Shown here: positions 43,250-52,005 of the stretch, piece after piece
Layout: every line of letters begins with the position of its first letter
Position numbering within the stretch: the stretch's first letter is position 1
NCBI RefSeq assembly: GCF_019710585.1
Contig: NZ_JAIFZQ010000021.1
Coordinates: 62,001-126,000 of the forward strand
Origin: Arthrobacter sp. MAHUQ-56
Lineage (GTDB): Bacteria > Actinomycetota > Actinomycetes > Actinomycetales > Micrococcaceae
Direction: 5' to 3'
DNA length: 64,000 nt
Position numbers and translations under genes: made by a program
The notes under the pieces: generated by a model
Seen by the model: the letters and a program-made list of their open reading frames with translations, nothing else
Told to the model about the DNA's origin: nothing
Databases searched by the model: none

Positions 43250-44979
43250 GCCACTTCCTCCACGCTCAGCTGGGACTCGACAATCTCCTGGTACGTGGGC
43301 GAGGTTTCCAGCAGTTCCTCGTGCGTGCCGCGGTCCACAATCCTGCCGTTGTCCAGCACCAGGATCTGGTCGGCGTCGGTGATGGTGGAAATCCGCTGGG
43401 CCACGATGATGACGGTGGCGTCGGCGGTGCTTCGCTTGAGGGCGGCGCGCAGCCGGGCGTCCGTGGCGACATCCAGGGCGGAGAAGGAGTCGTCGAAGAG
43501 GTAGACCCGGGGTTTGGTGACCAGCGCACGGGCGATGCAGAGGCGCTGCCGCTGGCCGCCGGAAACGTTGGTCCCGCCCTGGGCGATCCTGGAGTCCAGG
43601 CCGTTCTTCTTCTCGCGGACGAACGATGCGCCCTGGGCGATGTGCAGGGCGTCCCACAGTTCCTGGTCCGTCGCCTCGGTCTTGCCGAAGCGGAGGTTGT
43701 GCGCGATGGTGCCGGAGAACAGGTAGGGGCGCTGCGGCACCAAGGCAACCCGTTTGGTAATCCCGGCACGGTCCAGCCGGTCCACAGGAACACCGTCCAG
43801 AAGGACCTGCCCCTCCGCTGGGTCGTACAGCCGCGGCAGCAGGGACAACAGGGAGGTCTTGCCAGCGCCGGTGGATCCGATGATGGCGATGGTTTGGCCG
43901 GGACGGGCAGTGAAGCTGATGTTGCTGAGCACCGGGGATTCGGCGCCCGGGTAGGCGAAGGTGACGTTGCGGTACTCCACCACGCCGGCAAGCGCGGCCG
44001 GAGCCTCGGGATGCTGGGGGTCGTGGATGGAGGGCTCCACGGCGAGCACTTCGCCGATGCGGTCGGCGCAGACTGAGGCGCGCGGGATCATCATGGTCAT
44101 GAAGGTGCCCATCATGACGGCCATCAGGATCTGCAGCAGGTACTGCAGGAACGCAGTCAGCGACCCCACCTGCATGGCGCCGGCGTCCACCCGCTGGCCG
44201 CCGAACCACAGAACCGCGGCGGTGGACAGGTGCAGGATCATGCTGATGGCCGGGAACATGAGGACGAACAGGGCGCCGATCCGGAGGGAGACATCCGTAA
44301 GCTCGCCGTTTGCTTCGCCGAAACGGCGGGTTTCGTACGGTTCCCGCACGAAGGCACGGACCACCCGGATACCGATGATCTGTTCGCGCAGCACCGCGTT
44401 GATCCGGTCGATCTTCTTCTGCATGGAGCGGAACAGCGGCATCAGCCGGACCACCAGGTAGCCCACAACCACCACCAGCAGCGGCACGGAAACCCACACC
44501 AGCCAGGACAAACTGATGTCCTCGCGCAGTGCCATGATGATGCCGCCGACGCACATGATGGGTGTGGCCACCATGAAGTTGAGCCCCATCAGCAGGAGCA
44601 TCTGTACCTGCTGGACATCGTTGGTGCCGCGGGTGATCAGCGTGGGGGCACCGAAGGCGTTGACGTCCCTGGCCGAAAAGCTGGTGACCTTCCCGAACAC
44701 GGCACGCCGGAGGTCCCGCCCCACAGCCATGGCGGTCCTGGATCCGAAGTAGACACCCGCGATGGCTGCGGCAAGCTGCGCGAAGGCCACCAGCAGCATC
44801 ACGCCGCCGGTGCGCCAGATGAAGTCCGTGTCGCCGCGGGAGACCCCTTCGTCGATGATCCGGGCGTTCAGGCTGGGAAGGTACAGGGCCGCGATGGTGG
44901 ACGCGAGCTGGAAAACGACGACAGCCAGGATGTACGGCAGATACGGTCTGGAGTACCGCCGTATGAGGGTGAGGAGCAT
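43246..44979 (-). CDS. ABC exporter half-transporter with degenerate NBD
   Basis: A 577-residue TMD-NBD protein. Walker A GSTGAGKTS and signature VSGGQRQRLCIARA are standard, but Walker B is YLFDDSFSALD (Asp in place of catalytic Glu) and the switch region is VAQRIST (Gln in place of His). Such changes mark the degenerate site of heterodimeric exporters. The deviant signature SAGEKQ of the partner would complete the same site, so the pair is consistent. ATG 44979 gives MLLTLIRRYSRPYLPYIL; the longer frame adds implausible residues. Confidence 0.92.
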   Translation of the reverse strand: MLLTLIRRYSRPYLPYILAVVVFQLASTIAALYLPSLNARIIDEGVSRGDTDFIWRTGGVMLLVAFAQLAAAIAGVYFGSRTAMAVGRDLRRAVFGKVTSFSARDVNAFGAPTLITRGTNDVQQVQMLLLMGLNFMVATPIMCVGGIIMALREDISLSWLVWVSVPLLVVVVGYLVVRLMPLFRSMQKKIDRINAVLREQIIGIRVVRAFVREPYETRRFGEANGELTDVSLRIGALFVLMFPAISMILHLSTAAVLWFGGQRVDAGAMQVGSLTAFLQYLLQILMAVMMGTFMTMMIPRASVCADRIGEVLAVEPSIHDPQHPEAPAALAGVVEYRNVTFAYPGAESPVLSNISFTARPGQTIAIIGSTGAGKTSLLSLLPRLYDPAEGQVLLDGVPVDRLDRAGITKRVALVPQRPYLFSGTIAHNLRFGKTEATDQELWDALHIAQGASFVREKKNGLDSRIAQGGTNVSGGQRQRLCIARALVTKPRVYLFDDSFSALDVATDARLRAALKRSTADATVIIVAQRISTITDADQILVLDNGRIVDRGTHEELLETSPTYQEIVESQLSVEEVA

Positions 44980-45068
44980 GAGCTCAACTCTAGTGATGCC
45001 CACCGACAATGGATCCCCCAAAAAAGCCCCTCTCCTCGGCACCGGCGCGTCACCATCGAGGCGGAAAA

Positions 45069-45109
45069 GCCGCAGCACCCGGCCCGGGTGGCGGGACGGG
45101 TGCTGCGGC
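45069..45109 (-). terminator. Terminator of the marR-efflux operon
   Basis: GCCGCAGCACCC at 45069-45080 pairs perfectly with 45098-45109. On the minus strand it is followed by TTTTCC. It lies 36 bases beyond the stop of the DHA2 pump gene. Confidence 0.75.
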
Positions 45110-45145
45110 GGGGTACGGGCATGGACGCCCTCTTGGCGGCGGAGC

Positions 45146-47347
45146 CTAGGCTCCGTGGCCGTCGGGGCCGGACTGGGCCGTCCCGGACTGGACCGTCGTT
45201 GGTTGGGCCGTCGCGGACTCGACCGTCGCCGGCTGGGCAGCGGCGCTGTGCTTGCCGTGGCCTGCGATGTAAAGGGCGGCGGCCGCCTGGATCTTGCGTT
45301 CCTTCAGGAGCTTGCGCTGCAGCCTCCTGAGCTCCGCCGCCGTGGCCGCCTGCTGCGCGGCGACGGCCTGCTGGGACCGCAACTGTTCCTGGATGTCCAG
45401 GACCAGGCCACCCAGGTCCACCTGCTGGCGGGCCAGCAGGTGCTGGGTGTCCTGCAGTTTCTGCAGCGTGGCGGCGGCGCTGGCCACCGCGTCTGCGGCC
45501 TTGTCCAGGCTGCCGGCGGACCGGAGGTCCAGCCCCTCGGAATGGAAGCTGCGTGCGAAAGCCTCCTCGAGGTCGTCCGTGGCAACCCGGCCGGATGCGG
45601 CGGCAGCAGCGGCAGCGCCGCCGTCGTACATCTTTGCCGGCGTGCCGGCAAGGGAGGTGGCACGTGCTGCGGAGACCGCCGGCAGCTGCCCGGTCATGGC
45701 GGTCATGCCGGCCTCGCCTGCGGCGTTGGCCTGCAGCGAGGCCTCGGGGGTAATGTCGACGGTCTTGCGCAGCGGCACTTCCTTGATGAAGATCACGGCG
45801 ATCAGGGCCACGACGCTGACAGCGGCGGAGATCATGAAGATCCCGGCGGTAGCGTCACCGTAGGCAGCGCGCATGACGTCGGCGATCGGTGCGGGCAGGT
45901 CCTTCAGGTCCATGGTGGCACCGCTGTTGCCGCCGGCCTGGAGGCCGAGCTTCGCGAGCCCGTCGGTAGCCAGGTCCTTGACATGGTTGGCCATGACGGC
46001 CCCCAGGACGGACACGCCGATGGCCCCGCCTACCGAGCGGAAGAACGCAACGGAGGCGCTGGCGGAGCCGATGTCCGTGGCGCGGACAGTGTTCTGGACG
46101 GCGAGGACCAGGTTCTGCATGAGCATGCCCAGGCCGATGCCGAAGATGCCGGTGTAGAGGCCGGTCAGCCACAGCTCGGTGGTGTGGTCCATGGTTCCGG
46201 CGAGCGCCAGGCCGCCGATCAGCAGGATGGTGCCGCCGATCAGGAAGCGCTTCCACTTGCCGTAGCGGCTGATCAGCTGGCCGGAGGCGACCGAACCGAC
46301 CAGGTTGCCGGCGATCATGGGCAGGGTCAGCAGGCCGGCCTCGGTGGGCGTGGCGCCGCGGGCCACCTGGTAGTACTGGCCAAGGAAGGTGGAGGAGCCG
46401 AACATGGCCACGCCGACGGCCACGGAAGCGACGATGGCCAGGGCCGTGGTGCGTTCGGAGATGATCTTCAGCGGGATGATCGGCTGGGACACCTTGGATT
46501 CAACCAGCACCAGCAGTGCGAGCAGGAGGATGCCGCCGCCCACCATCACTGCGGTCTGCCAGGACCACCAGTCGTAGTAGTCGGCCTTGCCGGCGAAGGA
46601 GACCCAGACCAGGAGCAGGCTGACGCCGGAGGTGAGCAGGATGGCACCGAACCAGTCGATCTTGGCGGGGCGCTTGACGTGCGGGACCTTCAGCGTGACC
46701 TGGAGCAGGATCAGGGCGACGACGGCGAGCGGCACGCAAACGAAGAAGGTCCAGCGCCAGCCAAGGGAGCTGTCCACGATAAAGCCGCCCAGCAGCGGGC
46801 CGCCGGCGGTGCCGACCGCCATCACGGCGCCCATGTAGCCGGAGTACTTGCCGCGTTCGCGCGGCGGAATGATGGAGCCGATGATGGCTTGTGCCAGGGC
46901 CGTGAGGCCACCCATGGCGATGCCCTGGATCACGCGGGCGGTGAGCAGGAACGGGATGTTTTCGGAGAAGCCGGCCATGACGGAGCCGGCAACGAAGATC
47001 ACGATGCTGAGCTGGACCAGGAACTTCTTGTCGAAGAGGTCTGCGAGCTTGCCCCAGATGGGGGTGGTGGCCGCGTTGGCCAGCAGCGCCGCGGTGATGA
47101 CCCAGGCGAAGTCCGTCTGGGTGCCCTTGAGCTCGGACATGATGGTGGGCAGCGCGTTGGCAACGATGGTGCTGCTCAGGATCGCAGTGAAGAAGGCGGC
47201 GAGCAGGCCGGTCAGGGCCTCCATGATCTGCCGGTGGTTCATCGGGGTGCCGGGTTCGTGGCGCTTGGACTGCCGCGACTCCTGGTGCGCGGCGCGTTCG
47301 AGCCGTCGCTCCTGTCCGTGTTCCGCGGCGGCGGTGACGTTAGCCAT
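45146..47347 (-). CDS. DHA2-family (EmrB/QacA) multidrug MFS transporter with long tail
   Basis: A 733-residue drug:H+ antiporter with about 14 membrane helices. Motif A is GKLADLFDKKFL, motif C-like GGPLLGG, and the start region TAILSSTIVANALPTIMSEL is typical of DHA2. After the last helix (about residue 530) comes an unusual cytoplasmic tail of about 200 residues, with a probable coiled coil (LDKAADAVASAAATLQKLQDTQ, in part) and a repetitive ATVESATAQPTTVQSGTAQ end. The start overlaps the end of the MarR gene by eight bases, so the pump is under MarR control. Confidence 0.92.
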   Translation of the reverse strand: MANVTAAAEHGQERRLERAAHQESRQSKRHEPGTPMNHRQIMEALTGLLAAFFTAILSSTIVANALPTIMSELKGTQTDFAWVITAALLANAATTPIWGKLADLFDKKFLVQLSIVIFVAGSVMAGFSENIPFLLTARVIQGIAMGGLTALAQAIIGSIIPPRERGKYSGYMGAVMAVGTAGGPLLGGFIVDSSLGWRWTFFVCVPLAVVALILLQVTLKVPHVKRPAKIDWFGAILLTSGVSLLLVWVSFAGKADYYDWWSWQTAVMVGGGILLLALLVLVESKVSQPIIPLKIISERTTALAIVASVAVGVAMFGSSTFLGQYYQVARGATPTEAGLLTLPMIAGNLVGSVASGQLISRYGKWKRFLIGGTILLIGGLALAGTMDHTTELWLTGLYTGIFGIGLGMLMQNLVLAVQNTVRATDIGSASASVAFFRSVGGAIGVSVLGAVMANHVKDLATDGLAKLGLQAGGNSGATMDLKDLPAPIADVMRAAYGDATAGIFMISAAVSVVALIAVIFIKEVPLRKTVDITPEASLQANAAGEAGMTAMTGQLPAVSAARATSLAGTPAKMYDGGAAAAAAASGRVATDDLEEAFARSFHSEGLDLRSAGSLDKAADAVASAAATLQKLQDTQHLLARQQVDLGGLVLDIQEQLRSQQAVAAQQAATAAELRRLQRKLLKERKIQAAAALYIAGHGKHSAAAQPATVESATAQPTTVQSGTAQSGPDGHGA

Positions 47348-47834
47348 TATTGGACTCCTGCGGTTGGTCTTCGTTGGTGGTTCCGGCCGCCCTTGCCCGG
47401 ATGGAATTCTTCAGGGATGAGGTGAGTTTGCTCAGCATGGCCGCCGTTGCGGCGGCGTCGTCCTCGTTCCAGTCGGAGAGGTACGCCTGCAGCGTCTCCG
47501 CCCGGTGGCGCACCAGTTCCGCGAGCTTCGCCTTGCCCCGTGGTGACAGGGCCAGGAGCTGCGCCCTGCCGTCATCCGGGTCCGGCCTGCGGACCACCAG
47601 GCCCGCGTCCGCGAGCTCGGCCACGTGGCGGCTAAGCACCGGCGGACTGACCCCCAGGCGCTCGGCCAGGTGCGCGGCCCGGGTCTCCCCCTCGCCAATG
47701 AACCTGAGCACGCCCTGGAGGGCGATGCCGGTGTCCTGGCCCTTGACGTTGATCATGGTGACGCAGCGCAGCGCGCGCTGGAGGTCATAGATGTGGCTGA
47801 CGAGGTCGGCTGCGGTGGCCGGTGCGACAGACAT
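47340..47834 (-). CDS. MarR-family repressor of the efflux pump
   Basis: A 164-residue winged-helix regulator. The DNA-binding part is HLAERLGVSPPVLSRHVAELADAGLVVRR and the wing PDPDDGRAQLLALSPRG. It presumably represses its own operon and releases DNA when a phenolic or drug ligand binds. Start ATG 47834 follows GAGGGAGGG. Its probable operator is at 47854-47870. Overlap with the pump gene indicates one transcript. Confidence 0.92.
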   Translation of the reverse strand: MSVAPATAADLVSHIYDLQRALRCVTMINVKGQDTGIALQGVLRFIGEGETRAAHLAERLGVSPPVLSRHVAELADAGLVVRRPDPDDGRAQLLALSPRGKAKLAELVRHRAETLQAYLSDWNEDDAAATAAMLSKLTSSLKNSIRARAAGTTNEDQPQESNNG

Positions 47835-47853
47835 GACCCTCCCTCAAAGAATT

Positions 47854-47870
47854 AGTTGCTGAAAGCAACT
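47854..47870. promoter_or_regulatory. MarR operator, perfect palindrome
   Basis: AGTTGCTGAAAGCAACT is a perfect 7-base inverted repeat with a GAA spacer, 20 bases upstream of the MarR start and just downstream of a minus-strand -10-like GATACA at 47874-47879. Its size and place are typical of MarR sites. A second half-site (GGTTGCTT) follows at about 47883-47890. Confidence 0.7.
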
Positions 47871-47933
47871 GTATCAGGAAAAGGTTGCTTAGGGAAACGA
47901 AGTTACTGGGAGGCTGCCGGTTAAAACGGCGAA

Positions 47934-47963
47934 CTCCCCCACTTCCGACGGGAAGTGAGGGAG
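47934..47963 (-). terminator. Terminator of the speB-ThDP operon
   Basis: CTCCCCCACTTCC at 47934-47946 pairs with GGAAGTGAGGGAG at 47951-47963 with one mismatch. On the minus strand a T-rich GTTTTAA follows within 15 bases. It lies 20 bases past the ThDP-enzyme stop. Confidence 0.7.
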
Positions 47964-47982
47964 TACTGCCGCAGCAGGGTGC

Positions 47983-49671
47983 TTAGTCGCCCAGGTGGGT
48001 GGGTTCGAACATCCTTAAGAGGGTTTCCACCACGACGACGTTCGGCCCTTCGGCGGCGAACCCCGCCTTGAGCGCGTCCCCCACGTCTCCGGGGGCCACC
48101 CTCGTGGCCGGGACGCCGAAGGATTCGGCGAGCTTGACGAAGTCCGGCCGGGCGAGCTCCGTAGCCGTGGCCTTGCCAAAGGCACCCACCATGTATTCGC
48201 GCAGGATGCCGTAGCCGCCGTCGTCGATGATCAGCCAGGTGACCGGCACGTTGTGCTGTTTCGCCGTGGCCAGTTCGGCGATGGAGTACATGGACGAGCC
48301 ATCACCGGAGACCGCCAGCACCCGGGCGGGTTTTCCCAGCGTTTCAAGCCCCACGGCCGCACCGATGGCCCCGGGGAAGGCGAAGCCCAGGCCGCCGGCG
48401 CCCTGGGCCGAGTGGAACTGACCCTCACGCGCATCCCAGCAGGACCAGCCCCAGTAGGCGGCGATGGTCATGTCCCAGAACGTCTGCATGCCCGCGGGGA
48501 CGGCCTCACGGATATCCGCCATGAACTTCAGTTCCTTGCCCAGGTCCTGCGACTCGAGCCTGGCCCGGACCTTCGCCAGGGATTCCTTCACCAGCTGCTG
48601 CGGCGTGGATCCATGCCAGTTCGGGCTCGCGCTCCGCACCGGCAGGGCCTCATCAAGGGCCGCGAGCGCCTGTCCGGCGTCGGCGCGAATCCCCAGGCCC
48701 GGGCGGTTGGATTCCAGGACCCGCGGCTCGGCGTCGATCTGGATGATCCTGCCCCGCGGTTCGAAGGTGAAGTAGTTGGAGGTAACCTCGCCCAGGGAAG
48801 AACCCACCACCACCAGCACATCGGCGTCCTCGAGGACCTCGGTCATGTACCGGTCCTCGATCCACGACTGCAGCGACAGCTCGTGGTTCCAGGGGAAGGC
48901 GCCGTTGCCGCCCGGGGTGCAGATCACCGGCGCCTGCAGTTTCTCCGCAATCGAGAGCAGCGACTTTTCGGCGCGTCCGCGGCGGGTGCCGCCGCCGGCA
49001 ATGATCGCCGGACGCTCCGCCGACTCCAGCCATTTAACGGCTTCTCGGACCAGTTCCACCCGCGGCGGATTGTCTGCCGCCTCCGCCAGGGCGTCCTCCA
49101 CAGGCGGAACCATAATCGGGTCCAGCAGGACATTCTGCGGGATCTCCAGCCACACTGGGCCCTGCGGCGAGGAGATCGCCTCCGTCCAGGCGTCCTGGAT
49201 GGCCGAGGGAATGCCGGACGCGTGCTGGATCAGCCGCTGGCTCTTGGTCACGTTCGCCGCCGAAGCCTTCTGGTCATCCAGTTGGTGCAGCATGCCCTTG
49301 CGCCGGGCCCCCAGGCCTTCCAGCGGGATCTGGCTCGCCACCACCACCATCGGCACGCCCGTGGCGTAGGCCTCCTGCAGCCCGGCCAGCGACGTCAGCG
49401 CGCCGGGGCCGGTGGACAGGAACAGAACGCCAACCTCGCCCGTGGCGCGGGAGTAGCCGTCAGCAGCGAAGGCGCTGTTGTTCTCCACCCGGGACGAGAC
49501 AAAGTGCAGCTTGCCCCGGCCCATCGCATCGAAAAGTCCCAGGGCGTGCTGGCCCGGGATGCCAAAGACGGTTTTCGCGCCGAGCGCTTCCAAGGTTTCG
49601 ACGACGAGGTCCCCGCCATTGCGGACGCCCGCTTCCTTGGGGGCCGGGGTACCCGGGCCGTGGTCAGCCAC
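47983..49671 (-). CDS. Thiamine-diphosphate-dependent enzyme (acetolactate synthase-like)
   Basis: A 562-residue ThDP enzyme with the three usual domains: Pyr domain with the cofactor-activating Glu in SSRVENNSAFAADGYSRATG, central domain IIAGGGTRRGRAEKSL, and PP domain with GDGSSMYSIAELATAK through LIIDDGGYGI. The fold is shared by acetolactate synthase, benzoylformate decarboxylase and others; substrate residues do not decide it. GTG 49671 lies four bases after the speB stop and behind AGGAG. Cotranscription with the ureohydrolase suggests it acts on a product of guanidino-compound breakdown, which is inference. Confidence 0.85.
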   Translation of the reverse strand: MADHGPGTPAPKEAGVRNGGDLVVETLEALGAKTVFGIPGQHALGLFDAMGRGKLHFVSSRVENNSAFAADGYSRATGEVGVLFLSTGPGALTSLAGLQEAYATGVPMVVVASQIPLEGLGARRKGMLHQLDDQKASAANVTKSQRLIQHASGIPSAIQDAWTEAISSPQGPVWLEIPQNVLLDPIMVPPVEDALAEAADNPPRVELVREAVKWLESAERPAIIAGGGTRRGRAEKSLLSIAEKLQAPVICTPGGNGAFPWNHELSLQSWIEDRYMTEVLEDADVLVVVGSSLGEVTSNYFTFEPRGRIIQIDAEPRVLESNRPGLGIRADAGQALAALDEALPVRSASPNWHGSTPQQLVKESLAKVRARLESQDLGKELKFMADIREAVPAGMQTFWDMTIAAYWGWSCWDAREGQFHSAQGAGGLGFAFPGAIGAAVGLETLGKPARVLAVSGDGSSMYSIAELATAKQHNVPVTWLIIDDGGYGILREYMVGAFGKATATELARPDFVKLAESFGVPATRVAPGDVGDALKAGFAAEGPNVVVVETLLRMFEPTHLGD

Positions 49672-49675
49672 GGCG

Positions 49676-50785
49676 CTACTCCTTGGTGGCGGCCGCGAAG
49701 CCTGCCGGCTGGCGGACCTCATGGCCCAGGGCCTGTGCCTGGTACCCCGTATCGGCACCGAACCGGCTGCCGGGCGTTGCATTGTCCGCCATCAGGGTGA
49801 CCAGTTCGTAGGCGACGTGGCTGGCGGCAACGCCGGTGATTTCGGCGTGGTCGTAGGCCGGGGATACTTCCACGACGTCGGCGCCCACCAGGTTCATGCC
49901 GCGGAACCCCCGGATAATCTCGAGGAGTTCGCGGCTGGTGATGCCGCCTGCTTCAGGGGTGCCGGTGCCCGGCGCGTGGGCCGGATCCAGGACGTCGATG
50001 TCCACGGAGATGTACAGGGGCCGGTTGCCGATGCGGTCCCGGACCTTGGCCACCGTCTCAAGGACGCCCTGGTAGTAGACGTCCGCGGAGGTGACGATGC
50101 CGAACCCGAAGCGGTGGTCGTCGTCGAGATCCTTCTTGCCATACAGCGGGCCGCGGGTACCGATGTGGCTGATGGCCTCGGTGTCCAGGATGCCCTCCTC
50201 GACGGCGCGGCGGAAGGGGGTGCCGTGCGTGTACTCGGCACCGAAGTAGGTGTCCCAGGTGTCGAGGTGGGCGTCGAAGTGGAGCATGGCGATGGGTCCG
50301 CCTGCGCGTTCGGCCGCGGCGCGCAGCAGGGGAAGCGCGATGGTGTGGTCCCCGCCCAGGGTCAGCAGCTTGCTCCCGGCAGCCGTGAGGTCCAGGGCGT
50401 TCTGCTGGATGGTCTCGATGGCTTCGTTGATGTTGAAGGGGTTGACCGCCATGTCCCCGGCGTCGGCCACCTGGATGTTTTCAAAGGGGCTCACGTCCCA
50501 GGCCGGGTTGTAGGGGCGCAGCAGCCGGCTCGCCTCGCGGACGTGGTTGGCGCCGAAACGGGCACCTGGCCGGTAGGAAACGCCGGAATCGAAGGGGACG
50601 CCGACCACCGTGACGTCCGCCTTGTCCACCTGGTCAAGGCGCGGAAGACGTGCATACGTGGCGGCTCCGGCATAGCGGGGAATCCGGGATGAATCGATGG
50701 GGCCAAGGTTGCCGTTGGCTTCGATGCGCAGCTCTTCCAATGGAGGCGCCTCCTTCGAGGAGTTGGGAACGGTTGTGACTGCCAT
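49676..50785 (-). CDS. speB: Ureohydrolase: agmatinase or guanidinobutyrase
   Basis: A 369-residue manganese ureohydrolase that releases urea from a guanidino compound. Metal motifs are GGDHTIALPLL, LHFDAHLDTWD and SVDIDVLDPAHAPGTGTPEAGG. Agmatine to putrescine is the default call; guanidinobutyrate is an alternative, since loop residues (THGTPFRRAVEEG) resemble guanidinobutyrase-type enzymes. ATG 50785 has the better ribosome-site spacing than ATG 50788. First gene of an operon with the ThDP enzyme. Members of the same locus are probably the XRE-cupin regulator and the symporter downstream. Confidence 0.87.
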   Translation of the reverse strand: MAVTTVPNSSKEAPPLEELRIEANGNLGPIDSSRIPRYAGAATYARLPRLDQVDKADVTVVGVPFDSGVSYRPGARFGANHVREASRLLRPYNPAWDVSPFENIQVADAGDMAVNPFNINEAIETIQQNALDLTAAGSKLLTLGGDHTIALPLLRAAAERAGGPIAMLHFDAHLDTWDTYFGAEYTHGTPFRRAVEEGILDTEAISHIGTRGPLYGKKDLDDDHRFGFGIVTSADVYYQGVLETVAKVRDRIGNRPLYISVDIDVLDPAHAPGTGTPEAGGITSRELLEIIRGFRGMNLVGADVVEVSPAYDHAEITGVAASHVAYELVTLMADNATPGSRFGADTGYQAQALGHEVRQPAGFAAATKE

Positions 50786-50850
50786 CATACACCCGGGTTT
50801 TCTAATGAGAATCAACTGTTTACCTGCCGCCTTCAGCTTGCTGCGTTCCT

Positions 50851-50961
50851 GCCCAGTTACTCCCTGGGCCGCGCCGACTCAGCTTTCCCGCGCCGCGATT
50901 TTCCGGCATTGCTGCCGTCGCGACCCGGCAGCACGGAAAAGCAACTGGGAGGGACCGCACG
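50851..50961. repeat. Left copy of a repeat flanking the DUF559 gene
   Basis: Begins GCCCAGTTACTCCC and ends CAACTGGGAGGGACCGCACG; the ends form a 7-base inverted repeat (CCCAGTT/AACTGGG). The copy at 51879-51980 shares the first 14 bases exactly and 16 of the last 20. The middles differ by eye. Confidence 0.6.
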
Positions 50962-51035
50962 AAGCACTCAGGGAGTTGTCCACATAGGGCCCGTGCATCG
51001 TTCCTGGTGTTCCCCGCGCGGCCTCCAATGGCCTG

Positions 51036-51947
51036 ATGGACATCATTGATTACCTGAAACAGGCCGGTGGCGTTGCCCGCTCCGCGCAACTCCTCAACGC
51101 CGGGTTCCCTCGCCGGGAGCTCCTGCGCCTCCAGGAGTCCGGCGCCTCCCAACCCAGGCGCGGGGTCTTCGTCCTGCCCGAGTGCGACGAAGGAATCCTC
51201 GGGGCAGTCTTGAACAACGGGAGGCTGAGTTGTGCCAGCGCTGCTGCCCATTACGGACTCTGGCTGCGCAAACCTCCCGCCCGGCTTCACCTCGCCTGCA
51301 ATCACGGCCACGGCAGCGGTTTCGTCCGGCACCGCACCATCCGGCTCCAAGGGCATCCGCTTTTGCCAGTGGCCGCAGTCGAGGATGTGGCACTTCACGC
51401 CTTGGGATGCCTGCCGACCCCGGCCTCCACCGCAATGGCGACCTCGGCCATCAGATTGCACGGCGTGCCGCGGGAACTGCTCGCATCCCAGCTCCTGGCT
51501 GACCGGTCCGGGACCGCCCGACGTGTCTTACGGGAAGTCGACATCCGTGCGGAATCCATCGTTGAGGTCGACCTTCAGCACCTGTTCCAGAAACGCGGGA
51601 TCGAGTACGCGTCCCAGGACTTCCTGCCTGGGATCGGCCGGGTGGACTTCCTGCTGGGCGGCTTCTTGATTGTGGAGGTTGACGGCTTCGCATTCCACTC
51701 CAAGCGCGGGGACATGCTCCGCGACCGGGAGCGCAACAATGCCTCCGCCGTCAGCGGCTACGCAGTCCTGCGCTACATGCCGGAGCACATCTGGTTCAAT
51801 TCCGGCCAGGTGATATCGGAAATCAGGACTGTCCTGGCGGCAGGGCAACGCAAACCGGGCCAGCGATTGTGCAGTCCAGCCCAGTTACTCCCACGCGAAT
51901 GCACTGCGTCCTGCGGAATCCCGGGAAGGCGGGCGGCTCCCCGATGA
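51036..51947 (+). CDS. AbiEi-antitoxin-like / DUF559 nuclease-fold protein
   Basis: A 303-residue protein. The first 60 residues look like the winged helix of type IV toxin-antitoxin AbiEi proteins (IIDYLKQAGGVARSAQLLNAG, PRRGVFVLP). The carboxy part is a DUF559/Vsr-like PD-(D/E)XK fold: IGRVDFLLGGFLIVEVDGFAFHSKRGDMLRDRERNN (in two parts, with Asp, Glu and Asp in place) and AVLRYMPEHIW. Such proteins are common singletons in actinobacteria with unknown function. The last 25 residues run through the right-hand repeat and are not conserved-looking. ATG 51036. Confidence 0.75.
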   Translation: MDIIDYLKQAGGVARSAQLLNAGFPRRELLRLQESGASQPRRGVFVLPECDEGILGAVLNNGRLSCASAAAHYGLWLRKPPARLHLACNHGHGSGFVRHRTIRLQGHPLLPVAAVEDVALHALGCLPTPASTAMATSAIRLHGVPRELLASQLLADRSGTARRVLREVDIRAESIVEVDLQHLFQKRGIEYASQDFLPGIGRVDFLLGGFLIVEVDGFAFHSKRGDMLRDRERNNASAVSGYAVLRYMPEHIWFNSGQVISEIRTVLAAGQRKPGQRLCSPAQLLPRECTASCGIPGRRAAPR

Positions 51948-51980
51948 AGACGACCTGAAGTAAGTGGGAAGGAGCGCACG
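51879..51980. repeat. Right copy of the repeat, overlapping the DUF559 gene end
   Basis: Begins GCCCAGTTACTCCC inside the gene end and finishes TAAGTGGGAAGGAGCGCACG. Pairs with the copy at 50851-50961 in direct orientation, about 1 kb apart. The last codons of the DUF559 gene are read from this repeat. Confidence 0.6.
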
Positions 51981-52005
51981 GCAAGCACCTAAAAGCCCAG
52001 AAGGG

